A stretch of 64,000 bases of DNA from Methylosinus trichosporium OB3b (GTDB lineage: Bacteria > Pseudomonadota > Alphaproteobacteria > Rhizobiales > Beijerinckiaceae), in assembly GCF_002752655.1 (NCBI RefSeq), contig NZ_CP023737.1:2566001-2630000 (forward strand), written 5' to 3'. Positions 1 through 10,580 of the stretch are shown here, in pieces. A program made the translations under genes and the position numbers. Every line of letters starts with the position of its first letter. The stretch's first letter is position 1. The notes beneath the pieces are model-generated. The model worked only from the letters and a program-made list of their open reading frames with translations, ran no database searches and was not told the DNA's origin.

Positions 1-180
1 CTCGCCATTTCGGTGATGAACGGCGGCAAGGTCGAGGTGCTGGCCGGGGTCAATCTGCCCATGTTGATCAAGCTCGCCTCGGTGCGCGACACGGCGCCGC
101 TTGAGCAGGCGGTGTTGCAGGCGCAGGACGCCGGGCGTAAATACGTCTACATCGCCAGCCGAGTGCTCAACGCCAAATGA
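1..180 (+). CDS. PTS EIIA component, mannose family (3' part only)
   Basis: The window opens inside this gene; 59 C-terminal residues and a TGA are visible. The text (LAISVMNGGKV..., NLPMLIKLASVR, ending RVLNAK) has the usual EIIA-Man C-terminal half, including the NLPML segment that follows the phospho-relay core. The family takes phosphate from HPr on a histidine, which lies upstream of the window. In Rhizobiales this protein and HPr belong to a regulatory PTS lacking sugar permeases, controlling metabolism through HPr and HPr kinase. The stop codon overlaps the start of the next gene by four bases (ATGA), which implies translational coupling to HPr. The N-terminus and the active-site histidine cannot be checked here. 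Confidence 0.85.
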   Translation, partial: LAISVMNGGKVEVLAGVNLPMLIKLASVRDTAPLEQAVLQAQDAGRKYVYIASRVLNAK

Positions 181-488
181 CCATCGAGAGTGTATCCGCC
201 GACGCTTCCGACGCCGCGCGCATCGTCCGGGATCTCGTGATCTGCAACCGCAAGGGGCTGCACGCCCGCGCGACCGCCAAATTCGTCCAGTGCTGCGAGC
301 GCTACGAGGCCGAGATCACGGTCTCCAAATGCGGGGACACGGTCGGCGGCAGCTCGATCATGGGCATACTGACGCTCGGCGCCGCCAAGGGCGCGACCAT
401 CACCGTGACCGCCTCCGGCCCGCAGGCGCATGAGGCCATCGAGGCGCTGACGACGCTGGTCGGGAACCGGTTCGGCGAGGACGAGTAA
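177..488 (+). CDS. ptsH: Phosphocarrier protein HPr
   Basis: A 103-residue HPr. It carries the phospho-accepting histidine in a GLHARA motif (His29) and the regulatory serine in an SSIMGI motif (about Ser60), the site HPr kinase/phosphatase modifies. HPr relays phosphate from EI to EIIA in the cytoplasm. It is slightly longer than the usual 85-90 residues because of about 15 extra N-terminal residues. The start codon overlaps the EIIA stop (ATGA), so the two are almost certainly co-translated. In many Rhizobiales the next gene is ahcY; here it is a homocysteine methyltransferase. The family call is secure. The regulatory role is inferred from family and context. Confidence 0.96.
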   Translation: MTIESVSADASDAARIVRDLVICNRKGLHARATAKFVQCCERYEAEITVSKCGDTVGGSSIMGILTLGAAKGATITVTASGPQAHEAIEALTTLVGNRFGEDE

Positions 489-549
489 GACTCTCGAAGA
501 GCGAGTGGGCTCGGATCAGCGTCCGACTCGCCCATCTCGGCAGGACGGC

Positions 550-1497
550 ATGGACTTTCTCCACTTCCTCGACTCCGGCGCGCATGCGATCGCCGAAGGA
601 GCCGTTCTCGAACGCGTCCGGCGCGACCCTCGTCTCGTCCTCGACCCGCAAATTCTCCATGGCGGCTTGATCTACGAAGCGGCGGGCCGCGCGCGTCTCA
701 CCGAAATTCATTACGATTATATCAAATCGGCGCGCGACGCCGGCCTGCCGATCCTGACCTTCACCGACACTTGGCGGTGCTCCCACAAAGCCGTCGAAGC
801 CTCGCAGTTTCGAGGCCGCCCCGTGAACGAGGACAACGCCGGCTTTCTGACCGAGCTTCGCGCATCCTTCGGCGAGGGCCCTTCGATCTTCGTCGGCGGT
901 CTGATCGGCCCCTCCGGCGACGCCTACAAGCCCGACGATAGTCTCGACCGACGCGCCGCGCGGGCGTTCCATCAGCCGCAGATCGATGCGCTCGTCGGCG
1001 CCGGCGTCGATTTTCTGCATCTGGCGACGGCGCCGAATGTGGAGGAGGCGCAAGGCGTCGCCGACGCCATGGCCGCAACCGGCCTGCCCTATGTCATCAG
1101 CTTCGTCATCCGACGGACGGGTGTGGCGCTCGACGGAACGCCGCTCGCGGCCGCGATGCGCCGGATCGACGCGGACGCCTCCCGGCCGCCCGCCGGTTTT
1201 TCCGTCAACTGCGTTCATGCTTGTGCTCTCGAGACGGCCTTGGACGCGGTCGCGACCGCCGATCCCGACGTCTGCCGCCGCATTCTCGCCTTTCAAGCCA
1301 ACACCGCCGACAATGAGGTCGAGGAGCTCGACGGCAGCGAGGAGCTGCGCACCGAGCCGGCCGCCGTCTTCGCCGCGAATTTGGCGCGCGTGCGAGAGCG
1401 CTTCGGCCTCCGCGTCGTCGGCGGCTGCTGCGGGACCGAAACCGGCCATATCGAGGCCCTCGCACGCAAGCTGACCTGTGAGGAGGTCTCAGGGTAG
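550..1497 (+). CDS. Homocysteine S-methyltransferase family protein
   Basis: This 315-residue protein belongs to the zinc-dependent homocysteine S-methyltransferase family (MetH N-domain, MHT1/MmuM). These enzymes move a methyl group from a donor such as S-methylmethionine to homocysteine, making methionine. The zinc thiolates are visible as Cys221 in a VNCVH motif and the Cys293-Cys294 pair in GGCCGT. The ATG at 550 is preferred over upstream starts because an AGGA lies just before it and the conserved domain begins there. It lies about 60 bp downstream of ptsH and could share its transcript. The methyl donor cannot be told from sequence. It ends 15 bp before a convergent gene. Confidence 0.88.
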   Translation: MDFLHFLDSGAHAIAEGAVLERVRRDPRLVLDPQILHGGLIYEAAGRARLTEIHYDYIKSARDAGLPILTFTDTWRCSHKAVEASQFRGRPVNEDNAGFLTELRASFGEGPSIFVGGLIGPSGDAYKPDDSLDRRAARAFHQPQIDALVGAGVDFLHLATAPNVEEAQGVADAMAATGLPYVISFVIRRTGVALDGTPLAAAMRRIDADASRPPAGFSVNCVHACALETALDAVATADPDVCRRILAFQANTADNEVEELDGSEELRTEPAAVFAANLARVRERFGLRVVGGCCGTETGHIEALARKLTCEEVSG

Positions 1498-1512
1498 AAC
1501 CCTCGCGCGGGT

Positions 1513-4317
<2,805 letters not shown>

Positions 4318-4477
4318 GGCGCCACCTCAGGCGACAGCAGGCGCGGCGGCGGTCCCGTCGCGACAGAGCGGTCGACCGGCCCGCCGCCCTTCTGCACGCA
4401 TAGATAGCGCGGCCCGATCGGCACGCCGCAAGCCTCGCGCAAGCCGACTCTGCCTAGCGTTGCAGATTAGATGCGCT

Positions 4478-5377
4478 ATGACTGTGGAATTGCCGAAGAT
4501 GGTTTCCCCGATCTCCGCTCTGACCTCCAGCTCCCCCGGCGTTCGGGCGCTTTCGCGCGTCGCCGCGGTCGCCGCCAAGGCCGATCCAGCGCCGGCCCCC
4601 GGCGCCGTCGCTTCCGCGCCGACGACGGCGTCGCCCGGCCCCGGCCTTCGCGACGCCTTGCCGGCCGGCTATCGCAACCTCAATCTACCGGTCGGCGCCG
4701 CGGATGCGCGGACGCAGCCTCCCGTCGCGCCGGCGGGAGCCGATTCGCTGCTCGCCGCCTATGGGCCGAATGCGGCGGAGCTCGCGGCGCTGCCGCGCCT
4801 CGTCGGCGCGCGCCTGCCGACCCGGACCATATTGCGCGAGTCCCAGGCCGCTGCGCTGGCCCGCGCCGAGGCGCGCGGCGAGACGCTGCGAGAATTTCTC
4901 GACGCGGCGCCCATCGTCGCGGAGATGAAGCGGCCGTCGCGCAACGCCGCCGACGCAGAGGCGACGCTGCGCCTCTCGCTGCTCGCCCGCGACGGCGGAC
5001 GCGACACAGCGACGCTCGACGTCTATCTCGCCAAGACGGGGCCACGCGCGTTCGAGGCCGTGGTCTATGATCGCGATTTCGCCGCGAGCTCGGGGAGCTT
5101 TCCCTATTCGGCGCCGCCCGTGTCGATCGATCGATTGCTGCTCGATCCGACGGCCGCCGCTCTGATCGCCGCCGCCGCCGGCGTCGCTGCGCCGGCGCCC
5201 TTCGCGGCGGGCAAGGAGCGGCCGTCCCTGCTGGCGATCGCCCTGGCGATCACTCTGGCCTGCGCCACTCTGCTCGGGGTCGCCGTCGCGCTCGTCGCCG
5301 AACGGCCCTTCGCGGCCCTCGCGCTCGCCGCCGTCGGCCTCGGCGCCGCCGCGCTCGCCATACGTCTGCGCCCCTGA
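4478..5377 (+). CDS. Hypothetical protein with two C-terminal membrane segments
   Basis: A 299-residue protein that I do not recognise. The N-terminal third is rich in Ala/Pro and looks disordered. The middle (roughly residues 80-220) is a soluble, charged region containing RTILRESQAAALARAEARGE and a DVYLAKTGPRAFEAVVYDRD stretch. The last 60 residues hold two strongly hydrophobic helices (SLLAIALAITLACATLLGVA and the final AALALAAVGLG segment) ending in IRLRP. It is therefore probably a tail-anchored inner-membrane protein with a large cytoplasmic part. ATG 4478 is chosen; an internal ATG at 4499 is also possible. It heads a run of small envelope genes (5472-6929) on the same strand. Confidence 0.6.
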   Translation: MTVELPKMVSPISALTSSSPGVRALSRVAAVAAKADPAPAPGAVASAPTTASPGPGLRDALPAGYRNLNLPVGAADARTQPPVAPAGADSLLAAYGPNAAELAALPRLVGARLPTRTILRESQAAALARAEARGETLREFLDAAPIVAEMKRPSRNAADAEATLRLSLLARDGGRDTATLDVYLAKTGPRAFEAVVYDRDFAASSGSFPYSAPPVSIDRLLLDPTAAALIAAAAGVAAPAPFAAGKERPSLLAIALAITLACATLLGVAVALVAERPFAALALAAVGLGAAALAIRLRP

Positions 5378-5471
5378 GCCCGCAGAATCCTCGAGAATCG
5401 ACGCTCGCGGATCGGAACCAGAGTCTCGCCTCGGCGTTGTCCGCGCGGCAACGGAAAGAGGAGCGAGCGCC

Positions 5472-5798
5472 ATGGAATCGCAACACGGCAATGAGCTTCA
5501 GGCCGATCTCGAGACTCTGCGCGAGGGGTTCAGCGGGCTCGCGGGTCATTTGACGGAAGCGCTCGGCGCGGTGAGCGCCGAAGTCCGCGGCGATGTGCGC
5601 AGCCGCATGCAAAAGCTCGGCGGCGACATCGACCGCGCCATCTCGGACGCGAGCTCCAAGGGCCAGCAGGTCGCACGCAAAATGTCCCCTGAGAATGTCG
5701 GCGGCGCGATCGAAAGCTCGATGCGGGAGCACCCCTTCGCCGCTCTGGCGATCGCCGTCGGCGTCGGCGCGCTCGTCGGCAGCCGGCTCGGTCGCTGA
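5472..5798 (+). CDS. ElaB/YqjD-like DUF883 membrane-anchored protein
   Basis: A 108-residue protein with an amphipathic helical N-terminus (residues 1-80) and a single C-terminal hydrophobic helix (FAALAIAVGVGALVGSRLGR). This is the layout of the DUF883/ElaB/YqjD family, whose E. coli members are inner-membrane proteins that bind ribosomes in stationary phase. The ...REHPFAALAIAVGVGALVG... ending is characteristic. A GAAAGAGGAG stretch lies upstream of the ATG. Its neighbours are tiny hydrophobic proteins, a set often seen in stress-related loci of Rhizobiales. Function in this organism is inferred only. Confidence 0.8.
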   Translation: MESQHGNELQADLETLREGFSGLAGHLTEALGAVSAEVRGDVRSRMQKLGGDIDRAISDASSKGQQVARKMSPENVGGAIESSMREHPFAALAIAVGVGALVGSRLGR

Positions 5799-5927
5799 CG
5801 GTTCTGGACAGAGCGAGCAAAACCGAAAAGAGCGCCGGAACCCACTCCGCGGCTCACGGGTTTCTCGCACGGGCCCGTCGATTGCGCGACAGCCCCGGAA
5901 AGTCAGCCGGAACGAGGGAAGAGGGAC

Positions 5928-6002
5928 ATGGACGGGATCATCTATCTTGTCGGCCTGGTCGTCGTCATTCTGGCGATCTTGTCGTTTCTGGGCCTTCGCT
6001 GA
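5928..6002 (+). CDS. 24-residue single-pass membrane peptide
   Basis: A very short reading frame: MDGIIYLVGL, then VVVILAILSFLGLR and TGA. It is almost entirely one hydrophobic helix with an Asp at the N-terminus and an Arg at the C-terminus. A strong purine-rich ribosome site (GAGGGAAGAGGGAC) directly precedes the ATG, which argues that it is translated. Very similar tiny proteins recur in Rhizobiales beside small stress-associated membrane genes, as here. The next gene starts 16 bp downstream, so the two are probably co-transcribed. The molecular role is unknown. Confidence 0.7.
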   Translation: MDGIIYLVGLVVVILAILSFLGLR

Positions 6003-6018
6003 AGGAAAGGACGCCGTC

Positions 6019-6840
6019 ATGACCGATGTCGCCGCGGACGCCGCGCGCTCGACCACGCGGGCCTATTCGATCGATTGGCCGGCGATCATCGCCGGCGCGC
6101 TCGTCGCGCTCGCCGTCTCCTTCATCGCGACGGCGTTCGGCGCGTCGCTCGGCCTGACGGCGACCTCTCCCTACGGCGGCGCGAGCCCCGCGTTCTTCTA
6201 TATCGCGGTCGGGCTGTGGATGATCTTCATCGCCGTGTCGAGCTTCGCGGCGGGCGGCTATATCACGGGACGTCTGAGGCGACGCGCCGACTTCGCGTCG
6301 CAGCCAGAGACGGATCTGCGTGACGGCGTGAGCGGCTTGACCACATGGGCCGTCGCGGTGGTCCTCGGCGCGCTGCTCACGGCGGCGACGCTCGACTCGA
6401 TCTCGAGATCGACGCCGACGGGATCGGCGCAGAGCAACGCCGCCCTCACCGATCGTTATGTCGATCGTCTGCTGCGCGGCGACGGCGACGTCGCCCGCGC
6501 CGCGCCGGTTCCCGAACCGATGCGGGAAGTGGTGTCGCGGCTCGTGATCGCGAGTCCGATGGGCAATTTTTCGTCGGAGGACCGGGGCTATCTCGTCAAT
6601 GTCATCGCATCGCGAACCAATCTGCCGCCGGCTTCCGCCGACGAGCGCGTCGAGCGCGTCTCGACGGATATGAAGTCCGACGCCGACAAGGCGCGCAAGC
6701 TCGCAGTGTATTTCGGCTTCCTGACCGCGGCGACGCTCGCCATCGGCGCGGCGACCGCCTGGGCCGCGGCGAGGGTCGGCGGACGCCATCAGGATGAGAA
6801 TATCGATCTTCGCGGCTTCGTGAAGCCATCGCGACGATAG
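6019..6840 (+). CDS. Conserved multi-pass membrane protein
   Basis: A 273-residue protein with about four hydrophobic segments: near residues 20-45 (WPAIIAGALVALAVSFIATA), 55-80, 105-125 and 235-255. A hydrophilic loop of about 100 residues between the third and fourth segments is probably periplasmic. The Rhizobiales family is uncharacterised. The ATG at 6019 follows a GGAAAGG sequence; the longer upstream frame is a shadow. It lies between two tiny hydrophobic peptides, which suggests a small membrane-protein operon from 5472 to 6929. No catalytic motif is visible. Confidence 0.7.
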   Translation: MTDVAADAARSTTRAYSIDWPAIIAGALVALAVSFIATAFGASLGLTATSPYGGASPAFFYIAVGLWMIFIAVSSFAAGGYITGRLRRRADFASQPETDLRDGVSGLTTWAVAVVLGALLTAATLDSISRSTPTGSAQSNAALTDRYVDRLLRGDGDVARAAPVPEPMREVVSRLVIASPMGNFSSEDRGYLVNVIASRTNLPPASADERVERVSTDMKSDADKARKLAVYFGFLTAATLAIGAATAWAAARVGGRHQDENIDLRGFVKPSRR

Positions 6841-6851
6841 GAGCGGACATC

Positions 6852-6929
6852 ATGGGACGCAGCATTCTGCTCTGGATGATCGGCGTTCCGCTTCCGATCA
6901 TCATCCTGCTGGCGCTCTTTTGGCGCTGA
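6852..6929 (+). CDS. 25-residue hydrophobic membrane peptide
   Basis: A 25-codon frame reading MGRSILLWMIGVPLPIIILL and then ALFWR, stop. The pattern 'GRSILLW.IG.P.PIIIL.ALFW' matches a tiny conserved proteobacterial membrane peptide that is usually missed by gene callers. It begins 11 bp after the preceding membrane gene, with a GAGCGGA purine stretch before it. One transmembrane helix is predicted by eye. The function is unknown; the proline pair inside the helix is the distinctive feature. Confidence 0.7.
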   Translation: MGRSILLWMIGVPLPIIILLALFWR

Positions 6930-6940
6930 TCCGCGCCGAC

Positions 6941-7237
6941 TCAGCGCTTGCCGCCGGCCGCGCGGCCGGGATTCCAGGACGGGGGATCGCTCGCCGGAAA
7001 TGATTCGACGCTCGATTCATAGACCGCGTCCTGATCCTGCTCGCCGATCGACAGGAGATCGATGACCTTCCCGTTTTGCGAAACTTTCTTCGCCAGGGTC
7101 TCGGCCTCGCGCGCGGCAGCGGAGGTGTCGACAACTCCTCTCAACACCGCCGATCCTGCTTCCAGAGAGATGCTGAGCTGGCGCGTCGCCGGCGCGGCGG
7201 GGGCCGCGAGCGAGCCGCGTGTCGTTTCTCGTTCCAT
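6941..7237 (-). CDS. Small BON-like domain protein
   Basis: A 98-residue soluble protein. Residues about 20-65 (LSISLEAGSAVLRGVVDTSA..., then a helix AAREAETLAKKV and GKVIDLLSI) look like half of a BON domain. That fold is associated with envelope or phospholipid attachment and with osmotic-stress proteins such as OsmY. No signal peptide is visible, so cytoplasmic location is likely unless the start is misjudged. The ATG at 7237 is chosen because the coding character begins there; an AGGACA lies about 10 bp upstream. It is convergent with the small membrane cluster (12 bp apart). Confidence 0.6.
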   Translation of the reverse strand: MERETTRGSLAAPAAPATRQLSISLEAGSAVLRGVVDTSAAAREAETLAKKVSQNGKVIDLLSIGEQDQDAVYESSVESFPASDPPSWNPGRAAGGKR

Positions 7238-7787
7238 GCCGGCTGTCCTCTCGATCGAAGCCAGGCCGCCGAGCCGAGCCGCCAAGCATCCCGGTCCGAT
7301 TGGAAGGAACGCCCGATCGCCGCTGGAGTTCCAAATCGTCTCGAGCTCGAGCGCTGTGAGAGCCCCGGCCGGGCGCCGCGGGTCCTCGAATGAGCGCGCG
7401 CGCCCATCTCTGTCATTCGAAATTGATCGATCTTCTTCATTCAGCGAGCGTCACGCGCAGTGAAATGATCTTCCGTCGTCGCTATCCTGCCGGGAGATTT
7501 TCTGCATGGCAGTTCTCATCTGTCTCGATCGGTAAAACTTCCCGCCGCGGCGATGCGTCGCATCGGCGAAGACGGGAAAGACCGGAGCGAACATCGTTCC
7601 CGCATGCGCATCGCGGATCGTGTCGCCGTGCGAGCCGCAGGCGCCGAGGCCGACCGGAGGCTCGAGGGTCGCCGCGAAACAATCGAGACATGATTGCGAC
7701 GCTTCAGACATGAAGCTGGCGTTGCGAAACGCCGCGCCCACGTCACATTGACGCGGCGACGTTATGTCGATCATCGGATGGAAAAAG
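7238..7787. other. 550-bp stretch without a supportable gene
   Basis: This lies between the BON-like gene and tRNA-Arg. Several frames are open on both strands, but none has a ribosome site, a recognisable domain or a plausible length. The longest runs through the tRNA gene, so it cannot be real. It probably holds the promoters of the flanking genes. Confidence 0.4.
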
Positions 7788-7864
7788 TGGCGCGCCCGAA
7801 GAGATTCGAACTCCTGACCCCCAGATTCGTAGTCTGGTGCTCTATCCAGCTGAGCTACGGGCGC
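7788..7864 (-). tRNA. tRNA-Arg (anticodon ACG)
   Basis: The reverse complement folds into a complete cloverleaf of 77 nt. The acceptor arm is GCGCCCG paired with CGGGCGC, followed by discriminator G and an encoded CCA. The D-arm is GCTCAGCTGGATAGAGC. The anticodon arm CCAGA/TCTGG encloses CTACGAA, so the anticodon is ACG (its A34 is normally converted to inosine by TadA to read CGN codons). The T-arm contains GTTCGAATC. Confidence 0.97.
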
Positions 7865-8051
7865 CCTCGTGTCGGCGGGGCGGGCTCGCGGCCCGCCGGC
7901 TTCGTCACGTTGGCGTCGTTTAGCGTCTCGCAAGGCTCTTGGCAATAGACGATATTTCATGTCTTGATCGGCTTGCGGGGCTTCACGGGTGCGATAAGTA
8001 CCGGCGATCCTGAAAGCCCGCGCGCGTTCGATGTAATAGAAATGGAAATTC

Positions 8052-8819
8052 ATGATGGAGCAGTTCGAGTCGAACGGTGTGCAGCTCGCCTATGTCGATT
8101 TTCCTCCGCTCGCGGAGGATCGTGGAGAGCCGATCGTTCTCGTTCATGGCTTCGCCTCGACGCATGCCGTCAACTGGCTCTTTCCCCAATGGGTCAAGAC
8201 ACTGACGGAAGATGGTCGGCGCGTTCTCGTGCTCGACAATCGCGGCCATGGCAAATCAGAAAAGATTTACGATCCTGCGGCCTATGACGTCGCGCTGATG
8301 GCTGCGGACGTCGCCCGCTTTCTCGACCATCTCGGCGTCGAACGCGCCGACGTCATGGGCTATTCGATGGGCGGGCGAATCGCGACGCGCCTCGCCATCG
8401 ACCATCCAGCGCGCGTTCGCTCGCTGATTCTCGGCGGCATCGGCGCCAATCTCGTCACCTCCGCTCTGCCGCGCGGCCTGTCCGAGGCGATGGAGGCCGA
8501 GCGCATCGAGGACATCGACGATCCGTTGCTCAAGATGTTCCGCGGCTTCGCCGAAGCGTCGCGCTCCGATCTCGCCGCGCTCGCCGCCTGCGCCAGAGGC
8601 GCGAATCAGATCATCGATCGGGCCGCGCTCGCGCATATCACCGCGCCGGTGCTGATCTGCGTCGGCACGCGCGACGAAGTCGCGGGCGATCCGCATCCGC
8701 TGCAGCCGCTGTTTCGGGACGCGCATATCGTCGACATACCGGGACGCGACCATAATCGCGCCGTCGGCGATCGCGTGTATAAGCAGGCGGTGCTCGACTT
8801 TCTCGCCCATCGCGAATAG
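8052..8819 (+). CDS. Alpha/beta hydrolase
   Basis: A 255-residue alpha/beta hydrolase. It has the oxyanion VHGFAST motif near residue 31, LDNRGHGKS at about 61-69, the nucleophile elbow GYSMGG with Ser105, a late acid in the GTRDEVAG segment, and the catalytic His in GRDHNRAV. The fold and triad are complete, so it is probably an active esterase or lipase-like enzyme. The substrate is unknown. It has no signal peptide and so acts in the cytoplasm. cysE starts 29 bp downstream in the same direction. Two adjacent ATGs (8052 and 8055) are possible starts. Confidence 0.85.
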   Translation: MMEQFESNGVQLAYVDFPPLAEDRGEPIVLVHGFASTHAVNWLFPQWVKTLTEDGRRVLVLDNRGHGKSEKIYDPAAYDVALMAADVARFLDHLGVERADVMGYSMGGRIATRLAIDHPARVRSLILGGIGANLVTSALPRGLSEAMEAERIEDIDDPLLKMFRGFAEASRSDLAALAACARGANQIIDRAALAHITAPVLICVGTRDEVAGDPHPLQPLFRDAHIVDIPGRDHNRAVGDRVYKQAVLDFLAHRE

Positions 8820-8848
8820 CGAGAGGCGCTCCCTGCAGGAGGTCCGCC

Positions 8849-9700
8849 ATGGCTACGGCTCCACAGGAAAAGACCGGCGCGGCGCAAATCCATGCGCTCG
8901 CCGGCGCCGATCCCCTGTTCGCGCGCGCCCATGCCGAGGCGCGCGACGCCGCCGAGCGCGACCCGAACATGGCGAGCTTCCTCTATGCGGCCGTGCTCTC
9001 GCATGATTCGCTCGAGAGCGTCGTCGCCTATCGGCTCGCCCAGCGGCTCGAGGCGCCGGACATGCCGGGCGCCGTGCTCGCGCGCCTGCTGCTCGACGCA
9101 ATGGCGCGCGACCAAGGCTTCGGCGAGGCGCTGCGCGCCGATCTCGTCGCCGTCTTCGATCGCGATCCGGCCTGCGCGCGCATCCTCGAGCCGACGCTCT
9201 ACTTCAAAGGCTTCCATGCGATCGAGACGCATCGTCTGGCGCATGGGCTGTGGCGATCGGGGCGCAGCGATCTCGCGCTGTGGCTGCAGAGCGCGTCCTC
9301 GGCTCGGTTTCAGACCGACATTCATCCGCAGGCGCGCATCGGCAAGGGGTTCTTTCTCGATCACGCGACCGGCGTCGTCATCGGCTCGACCAGCGTGATC
9401 GAGGACGAGGTGTCGATGCTGCATGGCGTGACGCTCGGCGGCACCGGCACGGCGGCGGGCGCCCGCCACCCCAAGGTGCGCCGCGGCGTGCTGATCGGCG
9501 CCGGCGCGAAAATTCTCGGCGACATCGAAATCGGCGAATGCGCCCGCATCGCCGCCGGCTCGGTGGTGATGGAATCCGTGCCGGCGCACAAGACCGTGGC
9601 CGGCGTGCCGGCCCGCATCATCGGCGACGTCGGCGCCGCCGAGCCGTCGCTGACGATGGATCAGCTGCTCGACGAGCCGGCGCACGATCCGGGGCTCTGA
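8849..9700 (+). CDS. cysE: Serine O-acetyltransferase
   Basis: A 283-residue CysE, which acetylates serine with acetyl-CoA to O-acetylserine, the carbon skeleton for cysteine synthesis. The N-terminal helical domain contains the family segment SHDSLESVVAYRLAQRL. The C-terminal left-handed beta helix has hexapeptide repeats and the active-site motifs DIHPQARIG, DHATGVVIG and HGVTLGGTG. It starts after a perfect AGGAGG ribosome site. Length is typical. Its 3' end overlaps the convergent tetR-like gene by 40 bp. Confidence 0.95.
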   Translation: MATAPQEKTGAAQIHALAGADPLFARAHAEARDAAERDPNMASFLYAAVLSHDSLESVVAYRLAQRLEAPDMPGAVLARLLLDAMARDQGFGEALRADLVAVFDRDPACARILEPTLYFKGFHAIETHRLAHGLWRSGRSDLALWLQSASSARFQTDIHPQARIGKGFFLDHATGVVIGSTSVIEDEVSMLHGVTLGGTGTAAGARHPKVRRGVLIGAGAKILGDIEIGECARIAAGSVVMESVPAHKTVAGVPARIIGDVGAAEPSLTMDQLLDEPAHDPGL

Positions 9701-10326
9701 GCGGCGGGGCTCTCAGCGGCAAGACCCGCAGCGAAGGCGCGCACGAGCCGCTCGAGCTCGGCGTCGAGCGTCGCGGCCGGCGTCGGCGCGATCTTCTCCT
9801 CGAGGCCGAGGAAGACGACCCCATGGACGGCCGAGAACAGGCTGCGCGCGAGCCGCGCGCGGGCGGCGGGCGGCTCCTGCGGCAGCAGGCGGGCCAAAGG
9901 CGCCTCGATCAGCGCGAACAGCCGGTTCTGATCCTCGAGGAACCAGGCCGGAACGGCGCGGCCGCCGAGGCGATGCTCGAACAGCGCCCGCCACAGCGTC
10001 TCATGGGCGCGGGCGAATTGCAGATAGCCGCGCGCGAGGCGCGACAGCTCGTCGGCCGCGGCGCCCGCGTCCCCGGTCGCCGATTCGAGCGCGCCCTCGA
10101 GCGCGCTCAGGGTGCCGGCGCCGATCGCGAGGATCAGTTCGTCGAGATCGGCGAAGACCGTGTAGATGGCCCCGACTGCGCAGCCGGCGGCCGCGGCGAG
10201 ATCGCGAGCCTTGAGGCTGGAGAGGCCGCCCGCCTCGATCGCGGCGCGGCCGGCGACGAGCAGACGCTCGCGCAGCTCGGCGCGGCGGGCGACGGCGGCC
10301 GAGACAGGACGCTCTTGTTGGGTCAT
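9661..10326 (-). CDS. TetR-family transcriptional regulator
   Basis: A 221-residue TetR-type repressor. The N-terminal helix-turn-helix is visible at residues about 18-65 (RERLLVAGRAAIEAGG..., LKARDLAAAAGCAVGAIYTVFAD). A helical ligand-binding C-terminal domain follows (DUF-type WHG-like, with LEDQNRLFALIEAPL). It is divergent from the lipid-remodelling fusion at 10581. The 254-bp spacer contains three near-identical palindromes that are very likely its operators. The expected role is autorepression plus repression of the lipid gene until a ligand, perhaps a fatty acid or acyl-CoA, binds. The ligand is an inference. Confidence 0.9.
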   Translation of the reverse strand: MTQQERPVSAAVARRAELRERLLVAGRAAIEAGGLSSLKARDLAAAAGCAVGAIYTVFADLDELILAIGAGTLSALEGALESATGDAGAAADELSRLARGYLQFARAHETLWRALFEHRLGGRAVPAWFLEDQNRLFALIEAPLARLLPQEPPAARARLARSLFSAVHGVVFLGLEEKIAPTPAATLDAELERLVRAFAAGLAAESPAAQSPGSCAGSSSS

Positions 10327-10378
10327 GATCGGGTCTCCCGCGCGACGAGAGGCGGTCGCGCCCCTTTTCCGACTGGCG

Positions 10379-10447
10379 TGAACGACGTTCCAAGATTTGC
10401 TTGAACGGCGTTCAGCTCGTGCTATGATCCGCGTTGAACGGCGTTCA
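10379..10447. promoter_or_regulatory. Triple palindromic TetR operator
   Basis: Three copies of a 13-bp palindrome TGAACGNCGTTCA occur at 10379-10391 (TGAACGACGTTCC, one mismatch), 10402-10414 and 10435-10447 (both perfect TGAACGGCGTTCA). Start-to-start spacings are 23 and 33 bp. They sit in the divergent spacer between the TetR gene and the MFS/acyltransferase/ligase gene. Repeated perfect dyads in such a position are the normal signature of TetR operators. Confidence 0.85.
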
Positions 10448-10580
10448 TAGCAGGAGCCGCCGAATGATCAAGAGCTGCATCCGCGCCTCGCCATGGCCTC
10501 GAGCCCCGACCGAAAACCCGCCCTTAAACCCGAATCGGCGACAAGCTTCCTTCTCGCCGCGCGCAAACGGAACATCGACG

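Noticed and set aside
7451..8053. A 200-codon minus-strand frame between the BON-like gene and the hydrolase.
   Set aside because: It runs straight through the tRNA-Arg gene and has no motif or ribosome site.
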